Origin: DASUFZ01 sp035541475
GTDB lineage: Bacteria > Myxococcota_A > UBA9160 > SMWR01
DNA length: 64,000 nucleotides
Reading direction: 5' to 3'
Assembly (NCBI GenBank): GCA_035541475.1
Contig: DATKND010000047.1
Location: 1 to 64,000, forward strand
Shown: piece after piece, positions 33,016 through 41,424 of the stretch
Layout of the letters: every line of letters starts with the position of its first letter
How positions within the stretch are numbered: the first letter of the stretch is position 1
Made by a program: the position numbers and the translations under genes
Notes under the pieces: generated by a model
What the model was told of the DNA's origin: nothing
Database searches by the model: none
Seen by the model: only the letters and a program-made list of their open reading frames with translations

Positions 33016-34761
33016 CTGGACACACTTGCGTGCATCGACGACCCGCGCGCGCTGCGCGCCCTGCCGACCGAGGCGCTCGTGCGCGTGGCGGGTGAGCTGC
33101 GCTCCCACCTCGTCGACATCGGCTCGAAGATCGGCGGCCACTTCGCGGGGAGCCTCGGCGCGGTCGAGCTGACCGTGGCGCTCCACGCAGTCTTCGACAC
33201 GCCGCGCGACCGCATCGTCTGGGACATCGGGCACCAGGCCTACGGTCACAAGGCGTTGACCGGGCGCCGCGACGCGCTCTGGCGGATCAAGCGGGCGGAA
33301 GGGCCGGCCGGCTTCCTGCGCCGCTGCGAGAGCCCCTACGACAGCTTCGGCGCCGGCCACGCCGGCACCTCGATCTCGGCCGCGCTCGGCATGGCCGAGG
33401 CCGCCGCGCGAAGCGGCGACTCCCGCCGCGTGGTCGCCGTGATCGGCGACGGCGGCGCGACCGCCGGCATGGCCTTCGAGGCGCTGAACCACGCGGGCTG
33501 GCTGCGCCGCGCGCTGCGGATCGTCTACTCCGACAACGGCATGTCGATCGCGCCGACCGTCGGCGGGCTCGCGCGCACCGGACGCGTGCGCGAGTACGCC
33601 GAGGCGCTCGGCCTCCGCTACCTCGGCCCCGTCGACGGCCACGACCTCGCGGCGCTGCTGCCGGCGCTGACACAGCTTCGCGACGCGAAGGTGCCGACGC
33701 TGCTCCACGCGTTGACCCGCAAGGGCAACGGCTTTGCCCCGGCCGAGGCCGATCCGTTCCGCTGGCACGCCACCACGCCTTTCGACCGTGCCAGCGGCCG
33801 CGCAGCGAAGGCGTCGGCCGGGGCCCCCTCCTGGACGTCGTGCTTCGCCGACGCGCTCGCGAACCTCGCCGACCGCGATCCGCGCGTGATCGCGATCACG
33901 GCCGCGATGCCGGACGGCACCGGCCTCGACCGCTTCGCCGCGCGCCACCCCGACCGCATGTACGACGTCGGCATCGCCGAGCAGCACGCGGTCACCTTCG
34001 CGGCGGGGCTCGCATGCGAGGGGCTGCGTCCTGTGTGCGCGATCTACTCGACCTTCCTGCAGCGCGCACTCGACCAGGTCGTGCACGATGTGGCGCTGCA
34101 GGAGCTGCCCGTCACCTTCGCGCTCGATCGCGCGGGGCTCGTCGGCGCGGACGGCCCGACGCATCACGGCGCCTTCGACCTCGCCTATCTGCGCGCGATC
34201 CCCAACCTCGTGATCGCCGCGCCGCGCGACGAGAACGAGCTCCAGCATCTGCTCGCGACCGCGATCGAGAGCGGGCGTCCCTTCGTGCTGCGCTTCCCGC
34301 GCGGGGCCGCGCCAGGCGTTCCGCTCGACCCCGAGGCCAAGCCGATCGCGATCGGGCGCGGCGCGCTCTTGCGGCAGGGCGGCGACGTCGCGCTCGTCGC
34401 GCTCGGCAAGACGGTCGACGCGGCGATGCAGGCGGCCGAGCGGCTCGCCGCCGTCGGCATCGACGCCGCAGTCGTCGACGCGCGCTTCGCGAAGCCGATC
34501 GACGTCGAGCTGCTGACCTGGATCGGCGAGCGCACCGGCCGCATCGTCAGCGTCGAGGACCACGCGCAGGCCGGCGGCTTCGGCAGCGCGCTGCTCGAGG
34601 TCGTGTCGGAGCACGCGCCCGGCGTGCGCGTGCGCCGCCTCGGCCTCCCCGACCGCTTCGTCGACCACGGCGACACCGACGCGCAGTGGGCGGCGGCCGG
34701 CATCGACGCCGACGGCATCGCGGCCGCGGCGCGCGCGCTGCTCGAGCCGCGGCGGGCCTAG
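33016..34761 (+). CDS. dxs: 1-deoxy-D-xylulose-5-phosphate synthase
   Basis: 581 aa if it starts at CTG 33016. The frame contains no ATG, GTG or TTG between the upstream stop (32905) and GTG 33079, which lies inside the conserved N-terminus (LRALPTEALVRVAGELRSHL). A purine-rich Shine-Dalgarno GGGGGAGAGG precedes the CTG. Motifs: GGHFAGSLGAVELTVALH, WDIGHQAYGHKALTGRR, thiamine-diphosphate motif GDGGATAG...SDNGMSI, YDVGIAEQHAVTFAAGLA and RFPRG. It makes DXP from pyruvate and G3P, the entry step of the MEP isoprenoid pathway. It is first in the hopanoid operon, 1 bp before hpnD. Confidence 0.95.
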   Translation: MDTLACIDDPRALRALPTEALVRVAGELRSHLVDIGSKIGGHFAGSLGAVELTVALHAVFDTPRDRIVWDIGHQAYGHKALTGRRDALWRIKRAEGPAGFLRRCESPYDSFGAGHAGTSISAALGMAEAAARSGDSRRVVAVIGDGGATAGMAFEALNHAGWLRRALRIVYSDNGMSIAPTVGGLARTGRVREYAEALGLRYLGPVDGHDLAALLPALTQLRDAKVPTLLHALTRKGNGFAPAEADPFRWHATTPFDRASGRAAKASAGAPSWTSCFADALANLADRDPRVIAITAAMPDGTGLDRFAARHPDRMYDVGIAEQHAVTFAAGLACEGLRPVCAIYSTFLQRALDQVVHDVALQELPVTFALDRAGLVGADGPTHHGAFDLAYLRAIPNLVIAAPRDENELQHLLATAIESGRPFVLRFPRGAAPGVPLDPEAKPIAIGRGALLRQGGDVALVALGKTVDAAMQAAERLAAVGIDAAVVDARFAKPIDVELLTWIGERTGRIVSVEDHAQAGGFGSALLEVVSEHAPGVRVRRLGLPDRFVDHGDTDAQWAAAGIDADGIAAAARALLEPRRA

Positions 34762-34762
34762 C

Positions 34763-35632
34763 ATGGAGTGCGGGCTCTCCCTCCGCGACGCGTACGCCCA
34801 CTGCGGGCGCGTCGCGCGCGCGAGCGGATCGAGCTTCCTGGCCGCCTTCTGGCTCTTCCCGCGCGCCGAGCGACAGGCGCTCCACGCGATCTACGCCTTC
34901 TGCCGCATGGCCGACGACATCGCGGACGACGAGTCGATCCGAGGCGACCGCCTGCTCCTGCTCTCGCGCTGGCACCGCGTCCTCGACGAGGCGTACCTCG
35001 GCACGTCGGATCATCCGGTCGGCATCGCGCTCGGCGACGCGGTCGCGCGCTTCCGGCTCAGCAAGCGCTGGTTCGAGGATCTGCTCGTCGGCGTCGAGAT
35101 GGATCTCTACGGCGCGCCGATCGAGCGCTTCGTCGAGCTCGAGCGCTACTGCTACTGCGTCGCCTCGACGATCGGCCTGCTGGTCGTCGGCGTGCGCGGG
35201 CTCCACGGCGACGCGATCCGCGACTACGCGGTCCACATGGGAATCGGCGTGCAGCTGACCAACGTGCTGCGCGACGTCGGCGAGGATGCGGCGCACGGGC
35301 GGGTCTACCTCGCGCGCGAAGACCTCCTGCGCATGCAGGTGACGGCCGAGAGCCTGCGCGGCGCCGCGCGCAGCGACGCGCACCGGCTGCTCTTCGCCCT
35401 CTACGCCGAGCGCGCTCGCATCCAGTTCGAGCGCGCCGAGGCCGCGCCACTCTCGGCCGACGAGCGCCGCCGGCTCCGCCCGGTCGAGGCGCTCGGCGCG
35501 ATCTACCGCGATCTGCTCGACACCTTGCAGGTGCGCGGCTTCCCGTGCCTCGAGCCCTCGCTGCGGCTCTCGCGCGCGCGCCGCATGGCGATCGCCGCGC
35601 GCGCCTGGCTCGCACCCGGAGCCGTCGCGTGA
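34763..35632 (+). CDS. hpnD: Presqualene diphosphate synthase HpnD
   Basis: 289 aa. Squalene/phytoene synthase fold with two Asp-rich motifs: CRMADDIADDE (51-56) and NVLRDVGEDAAHGRVYL (171-175), plus AFWLFPRAERQALHAIYAF at the start. HpnD condenses two farnesyl diphosphates to presqualene diphosphate, the first of three steps (HpnD, HpnC, HpnE) leading to squalene. HpnD rather than phytoene synthase is inferred from the operon, which contains hpnC, hpnE and the cyclase. It overlaps the next gene by 4 bp (GTGA). Confidence 0.92.
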   Translation: MECGLSLRDAYAHCGRVARASGSSFLAAFWLFPRAERQALHAIYAFCRMADDIADDESIRGDRLLLLSRWHRVLDEAYLGTSDHPVGIALGDAVARFRLSKRWFEDLLVGVEMDLYGAPIERFVELERYCYCVASTIGLLVVGVRGLHGDAIRDYAVHMGIGVQLTNVLRDVGEDAAHGRVYLAREDLLRMQVTAESLRGAARSDAHRLLFALYAERARIQFERAEAAPLSADERRRLRPVEALGAIYRDLLDTLQVRGFPCLEPSLRLSRARRMAIAARAWLAPGAVA

Positions 35633-36714
35633 GCGAGATCCACGAGCGGAAGCTCGAGCACCTCGCGCTGTGCGTGCGCGAGGACGTCGAGGGACGCGGC
35701 GCGACACTGCTGGGCGACGTGCAGCTCCTCCACGAGGCGCTGCCCGACTGCTCGCTCGACGAGGTCGATCCCTCCGTCGAGCTCTTCGGACACACTCTGC
35801 GCGCGCCCATCGTGATCGCGGGCATGACCGGCGGCGCGCCGCGCGCGGGCGAGATCAACCGCGGGCTCGCGGCGGTCGCGCAGAAGGCGGGCCTCGCGAT
35901 GGGGCTCGGCTCGCAGCGTGCGCTCTGGAAAGATGCGTCGCTGCTCGACTCGTACCGCGTGCGCGACGTCGCGCCCGACATCCTGCTCTTCGCGAACCTC
36001 GGCGCGGTGCAGGCGCGCGACGCCGGCCCCGCCGCCGTGCTCGACCTGATCGAGGCCGTCGGCGCGGACGCGCTCTGCGTGCATCTGAACGTCGCGCAGG
36101 AGCTGGTGCAGGACGAGGGCGACCGCGACTTCCGCGGCTGCCTCGACGCGATCGCTCATCTCGTCGACGAGCTGCCGGTGCCGGTCGTCGTGAAGGAGAC
36201 GGGCTGCGGCTTCTCGCCGGCGACTCTCGCGCGGCTCCGCGCCGCGGGCGTCCGCTGCGTCGACGTGTCGGGCGCCGGCGGGACGTCCTGGACGCGCGTC
36301 GAGTCGCTGCGCGGCTCGCGACGCCAGCGCGAGCTCGGCGAGACCTTGCGCGACTGGGGCGTGCCGACGGCCGCCGCGATCGTCTACGCGCGTCGCGCCG
36401 GACTCGAGGTGCTCGCGTCGGGCGGAGTTCGCGACGCGCTCGACGTCGTGCGCTCGCTCGCGCTCGGCGCGAGCGCTGTCTGCCTGGCACTGCCCTTCCT
36501 GCGCGCCTTCGAGGAGGGCGGCGAGCGGGCCGCGGGCGCGCTCGCCGAGCGACTGTGCGAGGGCGTGCGCGCGCTGCTGCTGCTGATCGGCGCGCGCACG
36601 CCGCGCGCCGCGCGCATCGCGCCGCGCCGCATCGGGCCGACGCTTCGCGGCTGGCTCGAGCTCGACGCGGAGTGCGACGCGACGCGCGCCATGCCGGCCG
36701 GGAGCGAGAGCTAG
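35629..36714 (+). CDS. fni: Type 2 isopentenyl-diphosphate delta-isomerase
   Basis: 361 aa from GTG 35629 (GTGA overlap). FMN-dependent IDI-2: starts EIHERKLEHL, APIVIAGMTGG, MGLGSQRALWKD, the substrate motif HLNVAQELVQDEGDRDFRG with the catalytic-region Gln and Glu, VVVKETGCGFS, VDVSGAGGTSWTRVES and ASGGVRDALDVVRSLALGA. It interconverts IPP and DMAPP in the cytosol using reduced FMN. Its place between hpnD and hpnC supplies balanced C5 units for squalene. Type 2 rather than type 1 isomerase is clear from sequence. Confidence 0.95.
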   Translation: MSEIHERKLEHLALCVREDVEGRGATLLGDVQLLHEALPDCSLDEVDPSVELFGHTLRAPIVIAGMTGGAPRAGEINRGLAAVAQKAGLAMGLGSQRALWKDASLLDSYRVRDVAPDILLFANLGAVQARDAGPAAVLDLIEAVGADALCVHLNVAQELVQDEGDRDFRGCLDAIAHLVDELPVPVVVKETGCGFSPATLARLRAAGVRCVDVSGAGGTSWTRVESLRGSRRQRELGETLRDWGVPTAAAIVYARRAGLEVLASGGVRDALDVVRSLALGASAVCLALPFLRAFEEGGERAAGALAERLCEGVRALLLLIGARTPRAARIAPRRIGPTLRGWLELDAECDATRAMPAGSES

Positions 36715-36715
36715 G

Positions 36716-37342
36716 ATGGCGAGCGCGATGCCGAAGGAGGCCCCGCCGACGCCGCGCAAGCCGACGCGGCCTCGCAAGGGCGAGACGCAGGAGCGCATCC
36801 TGCGCGTCGCCGTCGAGCTCTTCGCGACGCACGGCTATCAGCGAACCAGCATCTCGGCGATCGCGTCGCGCGCCGAGGTCAGTCGGCCCGCCGTCTTCTG
36901 GCACTTCGGCGACAAGGAGAGCCTCTTCCGCGAGGCCTTCCGGCGCATGCTGCTGCCCTTCTTCGGCGAGCTCCAGCGCAAGCTCGCGCACGTCGACCCG
37001 GGCAAGCGCGTCTTCGAGATCTTCGACGTCTACGAGCGCGTCGTGCAGGAGAACCGCGAGACGATCCTCGCGATCGTGCGCTGGTTCCTCGAGTCGGAGG
37101 CGCTGCGCGCGTCGCTGCGCGCGACGCTCTTCGCCCTGCACGACGAGCTGATGCGCGACTTCCGCGCCGCCTTCGAGGAGCTCGCGCTCGACGCGCAGGA
37201 GGCCGACGTCCTCTCCGCGGCCGTGCTCTCGATGCTCGACGGGAACCTCTTGCTCTCGCTGCTCGACCCCGATCCGCGGAAGCACGAGCGCCGGCGCGCG
37301 GGACTCCGGCGCTTCACCGAGCGTGCGCTGCGTGACCGCTGA
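36716..37342 (+). CDS. TetR/AcrR family transcriptional regulator
   Basis: 208 aa, 1 bp after the fni stop. A basic Pro-rich leader is followed by the TetR HTH at residues about 24-70: QERILRVAVELFATHGYQRT, SISAIASRAEVSRPAVFWHFGDKESLF. The C-terminal ligand-binding half is all helical and the ligand is unknown. Lying inside the hopanoid operon, it may control that operon in response to an isoprenoid or lipid; no operator could be identified. It overlaps hpnC by 20 bp. Confidence 0.9.
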   Translation: MASAMPKEAPPTPRKPTRPRKGETQERILRVAVELFATHGYQRTSISAIASRAEVSRPAVFWHFGDKESLFREAFRRMLLPFFGELQRKLAHVDPGKRVFEIFDVYERVVQENRETILAIVRWFLESEALRASLRATLFALHDELMRDFRAAFEELALDAQEADVLSAAVLSMLDGNLLLSLLDPDPRKHERRRAGLRRFTERALRDR

Positions 37343-38192
37343 GGCCTGGCTCGACTCCGCGCCGGAGCTCGCGCCCGCCCGCATCCTGGCGCGTGCGGCG
37401 GGCGAGAACTTCGCGGTGGCGCCGCGCTTCCTGCCGCGCCGCGTGCGCGAGCCGCTGGAGGCACTCTACGGCTTCGCGCGCCTCGTGGACGAGATCGGCG
37501 ACGCGGCACCGGGCGATCGCGGCGCGCTGCTCGACGCGCTCGAGCAGGATCTCCTGCGCGCGTGGAGGGGTCGCGCGCGCCATCCGCTGCTGCGGCGCCT
37601 CTCGCCCTGGATCGAGTCGTGCGAGCTGCCGCACGAGCCCTTCCTCCGCCTGATCGAGGCCAATCGCTGGGACCAGCGCTTGCGCCAGATCGCCTCGTGG
37701 GAGGAGCTGCTGGCGTACTGCTCGCTCTCCGCGAACCCCGTCGGCGAGCTCGTGCTCCAGATCTTCGGCGCGGCGACGCCCGAGCGCGTCGGCCTCTCGA
37801 ACTCCGTGTGCAGCGCGCTCCAGGTGATCGAGCACTGTCAGGACGTCGCCGAGGACCGCGCGCGCGGCCGCGTCTATCTCCCGGCGGAGGACCTCGCCGA
37901 CGCGGGCTGCGGCGAGAGCGACCTCGCGAATCCGCGCTCGCCCGCGCTGCGGCGCGTGATCGGAGTGCAGCTCGCGCGCGCGCGCCGACTGCTCGAGCGC
38001 GGCACGCCGCTCGTGGCGCAGCTCCCGGGCTTCGCGCGCTTCGCCGTAGCGGGCTACGTGGCGGGCGGCCTCGCGGCCTGCGAGGCGCTCGTGCGCGCCG
38101 GCTGCGACGCGAGCGCGCCCGGCGCGCTCGGCACGAAGCGCGCAGCGCTCCGCCACGGTGTACGGCTCGTCTTCTCCGGAGCGCGCGCTTGA
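37323..38192 (+). CDS. hpnC: Hydroxysqualene synthase HpnC
   Basis: 289 aa from GTG 37323; GTG 37332 is an equally usable start. Squalene-synthase fold: ENFAVAPRFLPRRVREPLEALYGFARLVDEIGDAAPGD (first acid motif in LVDEIGD), RQIASWEELLAYCSLSANPVG, and the second motif VIEHCQDVAEDRARGRVYLP. HpnC converts presqualene diphosphate to hydroxysqualene. It differs from HpnD in the family-typical CSLSANPVGELVLQI segment. It overlaps tetR upstream and hpnE downstream (TTGA). Confidence 0.92.
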   Translation: MRCVTAEAWLDSAPELAPARILARAAGENFAVAPRFLPRRVREPLEALYGFARLVDEIGDAAPGDRGALLDALEQDLLRAWRGRARHPLLRRLSPWIESCELPHEPFLRLIEANRWDQRLRQIASWEELLAYCSLSANPVGELVLQIFGAATPERVGLSNSVCSALQVIEHCQDVAEDRARGRVYLPAEDLADAGCGESDLANPRSPALRRVIGVQLARARRLLERGTPLVAQLPGFARFAVAGYVAGGLAACEALVRAGCDASAPGALGTKRAALRHGVRLVFSGARA

Positions 38193-39538
38193 GCGCGCCG
38201 CACATCGTGGTGGTCGGCGGTGGGCTTGCGGGGCTCGCAGCCGCGCTGGAGTGCGCCGACGCCGGCGCGCGCGTGTCGCTCTTCGAGGCGCGACCTCGCC
38301 TCGGCGGCGCGACGTGGTCGACCTCGCACCGCGGACTCGAGGTCGACAACGGGCAGCACGTCTTCCTGCGCTGCTGCGACGCATATCTCGGCCTCCTCGA
38401 TCGCCTCGGCGTGCACGACCGCGTCACCTTGCAGGATCGCCTCGCGGTCCCGGTCGCGAGCCCGGGGCGTCCACTCGCGTGGATCCGTCGCGGTGCGCTG
38501 CCGGCTCCCGCGCACCTCGCGCGCAGCCTACTCGGCTTCCATCCCCTGCCCTTCGCCGCGCGCGTGCGCGCCGCGCTCTCGGCGCGCCGCATCGCGACGC
38601 TCGACCCGGACGATCCGGCGCTCGACAGGGTCTCGCTCGGCGACTGGCTCCAGCTGCGCGGCGAGAGCGACGCCGCCATCGACGGGCTCTGGGATCTGTT
38701 GGTGCGCGCGACCTTGAATCAACCGGCACGCGAGGCGTCGCTCGCGCTCGCGGTGAAGGTGCTGCGCACCGGCTTCCTCGACCGCGCCGACGCGGCGGAC
38801 GTCGGCTGGTCGCGCGTGCCGCTCTCTCGCCTCCACGCGGAGCCGGCCGAGGCGGCGCTGCGACGGGCGGGCGCCGCGCTGCACCTGCGGGCGTCGGTCG
38901 ATGCGCTCGAGTGTCGCGCTGGACAGTCGCCGCTGCTGCGGATCCGCGGAGCCGCGCTCGAGCCCGACGCGGTGATCCTCGCCTGCGACCACGAGTCGGC
39001 CGCGCGTCTGCTGCCCGGGTCCGCGGGCGTCGACACGGTTGCGCTGCGCGCGCTCGGCCGCTCGCCGATCGTGAACCTCCACGTCGTGCTCGATCGCCGC
39101 GTGCTCGAGCTGCCCTTCGTCGCGGGCTTCGGCACACCGCTCCAGTGGATGTTCGATCGGACGCAGGCGTCCGGTGTGGAGCGCGGTCAGGTGCTCGCGA
39201 TCTCGCTCTCCGGCGCGGACGCCTGGCTCGGGCGCTCGAACGCGGAGCTGCGCGACGTGTTCCTGCCGGCGCTCGCGGCGCTGCTGCCGGCGGCGCGCGA
39301 GGCGCGCGTCCTCGACTTCTTCACCACGCGCGAGCCCGCGGCCACCTTCCGCCAGGCGCCCGGCACGCGCGCGCTGCGTCCGCCGTCGCGCACGTCCGCG
39401 CCGGGTCTCTTCCTCGCCGGCGCGTGGACCGCCACAGGCTGGCCCGCGACGATGGAAGGCGCCGTCCGCAGCGGTCGCGCCGCGGCCGAAGCAGCGCTCG
39501 CGGACCTGCGCGTCTCGCGGGCCCGCGAGGCCGCGTGA
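38189..39538 (+). CDS. hpnE: Hydroxysqualene dehydroxylase HpnE
   Basis: 449 aa from TTG 38189, forming a TTGA overlap with the hpnC stop. FAD-dependent amine-oxidase/desaturase fold: dinucleotide motif HIVVVGGGLAGLAAALECAD, FEARPRLGGATWS, DNGQHVFLRCCDAYL, LNQPAREASLALAVKVL, and the C-terminal FAD motif GLFLAGAWTATGWPATMEGAVRSGRAAA. It removes the hydroxyl of hydroxysqualene with reduced FAD/NADPH to give squalene. Its stop overlaps the cyclase start (TGATG). Confidence 0.93.
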   Translation: MSAPHIVVVGGGLAGLAAALECADAGARVSLFEARPRLGGATWSTSHRGLEVDNGQHVFLRCCDAYLGLLDRLGVHDRVTLQDRLAVPVASPGRPLAWIRRGALPAPAHLARSLLGFHPLPFAARVRAALSARRIATLDPDDPALDRVSLGDWLQLRGESDAAIDGLWDLLVRATLNQPAREASLALAVKVLRTGFLDRADAADVGWSRVPLSRLHAEPAEAALRRAGAALHLRASVDALECRAGQSPLLRIRGAALEPDAVILACDHESAARLLPGSAGVDTVALRALGRSPIVNLHVVLDRRVLELPFVAGFGTPLQWMFDRTQASGVERGQVLAISLSGADAWLGRSNAELRDVFLPALAALLPAAREARVLDFFTTREPAATFRQAPGTRALRPPSRTSAPGLFLAGAWTATGWPATMEGAVRSGRAAAEAALADLRVSRAREAA

Positions 39539-41421
39539 TGCCGGGCCGCGATCTCGAAGCCACTGCGCGCGCCGCGCTCGAGCGCGGCTGCGAGCAGCTC
39601 CTCTCGCGCCAGCACCCGCGCGGCTACTGGAAGGCCGAACTCGAGACCAACGTCACGATGGACGCCGAGGATCTGCTGATGCGCGAGTTCCTCGGCATCC
39701 GCGGCGAGGAGGAGACCGCCCTCGCCGCGAACTGGATCCGGCAGCAGCAGCAGCCGGACGGCGGCTTCGCGAACTACCACGGCGGGCCCTCGAACCTCTC
39801 GACCACGATCGAGGCCTACGCAGCCTTGCGTCTGGCCGGCGACCCGCCCGAGGCCGAGCCCATGAAGCGCGCGCGCGAGCTCGTGCTGGGGCTCGGCGGC
39901 ATCGAGAGCTCGCGCGTCTTCACGCGCATCTGGCTCGCGCTCTTCGGCGAGCACCGCTGGAAGGATCTCCCCGCGCTACCGCCGGAGGTGATCCTGCTGC
40001 CGGCGTGGTTCCCACTCAACGTATACGACTTCGCCTGCTGGGCGCGGCAGACGATCGTGCCGCTGACGGTGGTGGCGTCGCACCGGCCCGCGCGACCGCT
40101 GCCCTTCTCGCTCTCGGAGCTCCGCACGGGTCTCCCGCCCGCGCCGCGCGCGCTCTCGCCCTGGGGCCGGCGCTTCCAGCAGCTCGACCGCGCACTCCAC
40201 ACCTACGAGCGTCGGCCGCTCGCACCGCTTCGCCGCCTCGCGATCTCGACGGCGCTCGAGTGGATCGTGCGCCGCCAGGAGTCCGACGGCTCGTGGGGCG
40301 GAATCCAGCCGCCGTGGGTGTACTCGATGCTCGCGCTCCACCTTTCCGGCTATCCGATGGATCACCCCGTCATGGCGCGCGGGCTGGCGGGTCTCGAGCG
40401 CTTCCTGATCGTCGAGGGCGATTTCCGCCGGCTCGAGGCCTGTCAATCGCCGGTGTGGGACACGGCGCTCGCGATGATCGCGCTGCGCGACGCGGGCCTC
40501 GCGCCGGAGCACACGGCGATGGCGCGCGGGGCACAGTGGCTGCTGCGCGAGGAGATCCGCGTGCCGGGAGACTGGGCCGTGCGGCGCCCTCGCCTCGAGC
40601 CGTCGGGCTGGGCTTTCGAATTCGACAACGACCACTACCCCGACATCGACGACACCGCGGAGGTGATCCTCGCGCTGCGCGCCGCACGCGCCGAGGATCC
40701 CGAGGCGCAGGCCGCCGCGATCGCGCGCGCGACGCGCTGGACCGAGGGCATGCAGTGTCGCGACGGCGGCTTCGCCGCGTTCGACGCCGACAATACGCGG
40801 GCGCTCTGCCGCGAGCTCCCCTTCTGCGACTTCGGCGAGGTGATCGACCCGCCCTCGGCCGACGTCACGGCCCACGTGCTCGAGACGCTCGCGCTCGAGG
40901 GACGCGCCGACACGCCCGCGGCTCGGCGCGCGCTCCGCTGGCTGCTGCAGGCGCAGGATCCGCGCGGCTCGTGGTTCGGCCGCTGGGGCGCGAACCATCT
41001 CTACGGGACCGGCGCGGCCGTGCCCGCGCTCGTCGCGGCGGGCCTGCCGGCGGAGCACCCGGCGATCCGGCACGCCGTCCGCTGGCTCGCGTCGGTCCAG
41101 AACGAGGACGGCGGCTTCGGCGAGGATCTCCGCTCCTACGACGCGGGCGGCGAGCCCGGCCTCGGCGCCCCGACGCCCTCGCAGACCGCATGGGCGCTGC
41201 TCGCCCTGCTCGCCGCCGGCGAGCGCGGCGATCCGACACAGAGAGCGGTCGCGTGGCTCTGCCGCGCACAGCGCGCCGACGGCGACTGGGACGAGCCGCA
41301 CTTCACAGGAACCGGCTTCCCGGGCGACTTCTACATCCGGTACCACCTCTACCGGCTCTCCTTCCCGTTGATGGCGCTCGGCCGCTTCGTGCGCGCTCCC
41401 GAGCCGGCCCCGAGGAGCTGA
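39538..41421 (+). CDS. shc: Squalene-hopene cyclase
   Basis: 627 aa, normal length. It contains the protonating DXDD motif, DIDDTAEV (369-372). Repeated QW motifs are seen: QHPRGYWKAELE, QQPDGGFANY, QESDGSWGG, CRDGGFAAFDADNT, QDPRGSWFGRWG, NEDGGFGEDL, RADGDWDEPHFTGTGFPG. The cyclase binds the membrane face and converts squalene to hopene or diplopterol. The hpnC-D-E genes upstream provide the substrate. Confidence 0.97.
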   Translation: MPGRDLEATARAALERGCEQLLSRQHPRGYWKAELETNVTMDAEDLLMREFLGIRGEEETALAANWIRQQQQPDGGFANYHGGPSNLSTTIEAYAALRLAGDPPEAEPMKRARELVLGLGGIESSRVFTRIWLALFGEHRWKDLPALPPEVILLPAWFPLNVYDFACWARQTIVPLTVVASHRPARPLPFSLSELRTGLPPAPRALSPWGRRFQQLDRALHTYERRPLAPLRRLAISTALEWIVRRQESDGSWGGIQPPWVYSMLALHLSGYPMDHPVMARGLAGLERFLIVEGDFRRLEACQSPVWDTALAMIALRDAGLAPEHTAMARGAQWLLREEIRVPGDWAVRRPRLEPSGWAFEFDNDHYPDIDDTAEVILALRAARAEDPEAQAAAIARATRWTEGMQCRDGGFAAFDADNTRALCRELPFCDFGEVIDPPSADVTAHVLETLALEGRADTPAARRALRWLLQAQDPRGSWFGRWGANHLYGTGAAVPALVAAGLPAEHPAIRHAVRWLASVQNEDGGFGEDLRSYDAGGEPGLGAPTPSQTAWALLALLAAGERGDPTQRAVAWLCRAQRADGDWDEPHFTGTGFPGDFYIRYHLYRLSFPLMALGRFVRAPEPAPRS

Positions 41422-41424
41422 CGC

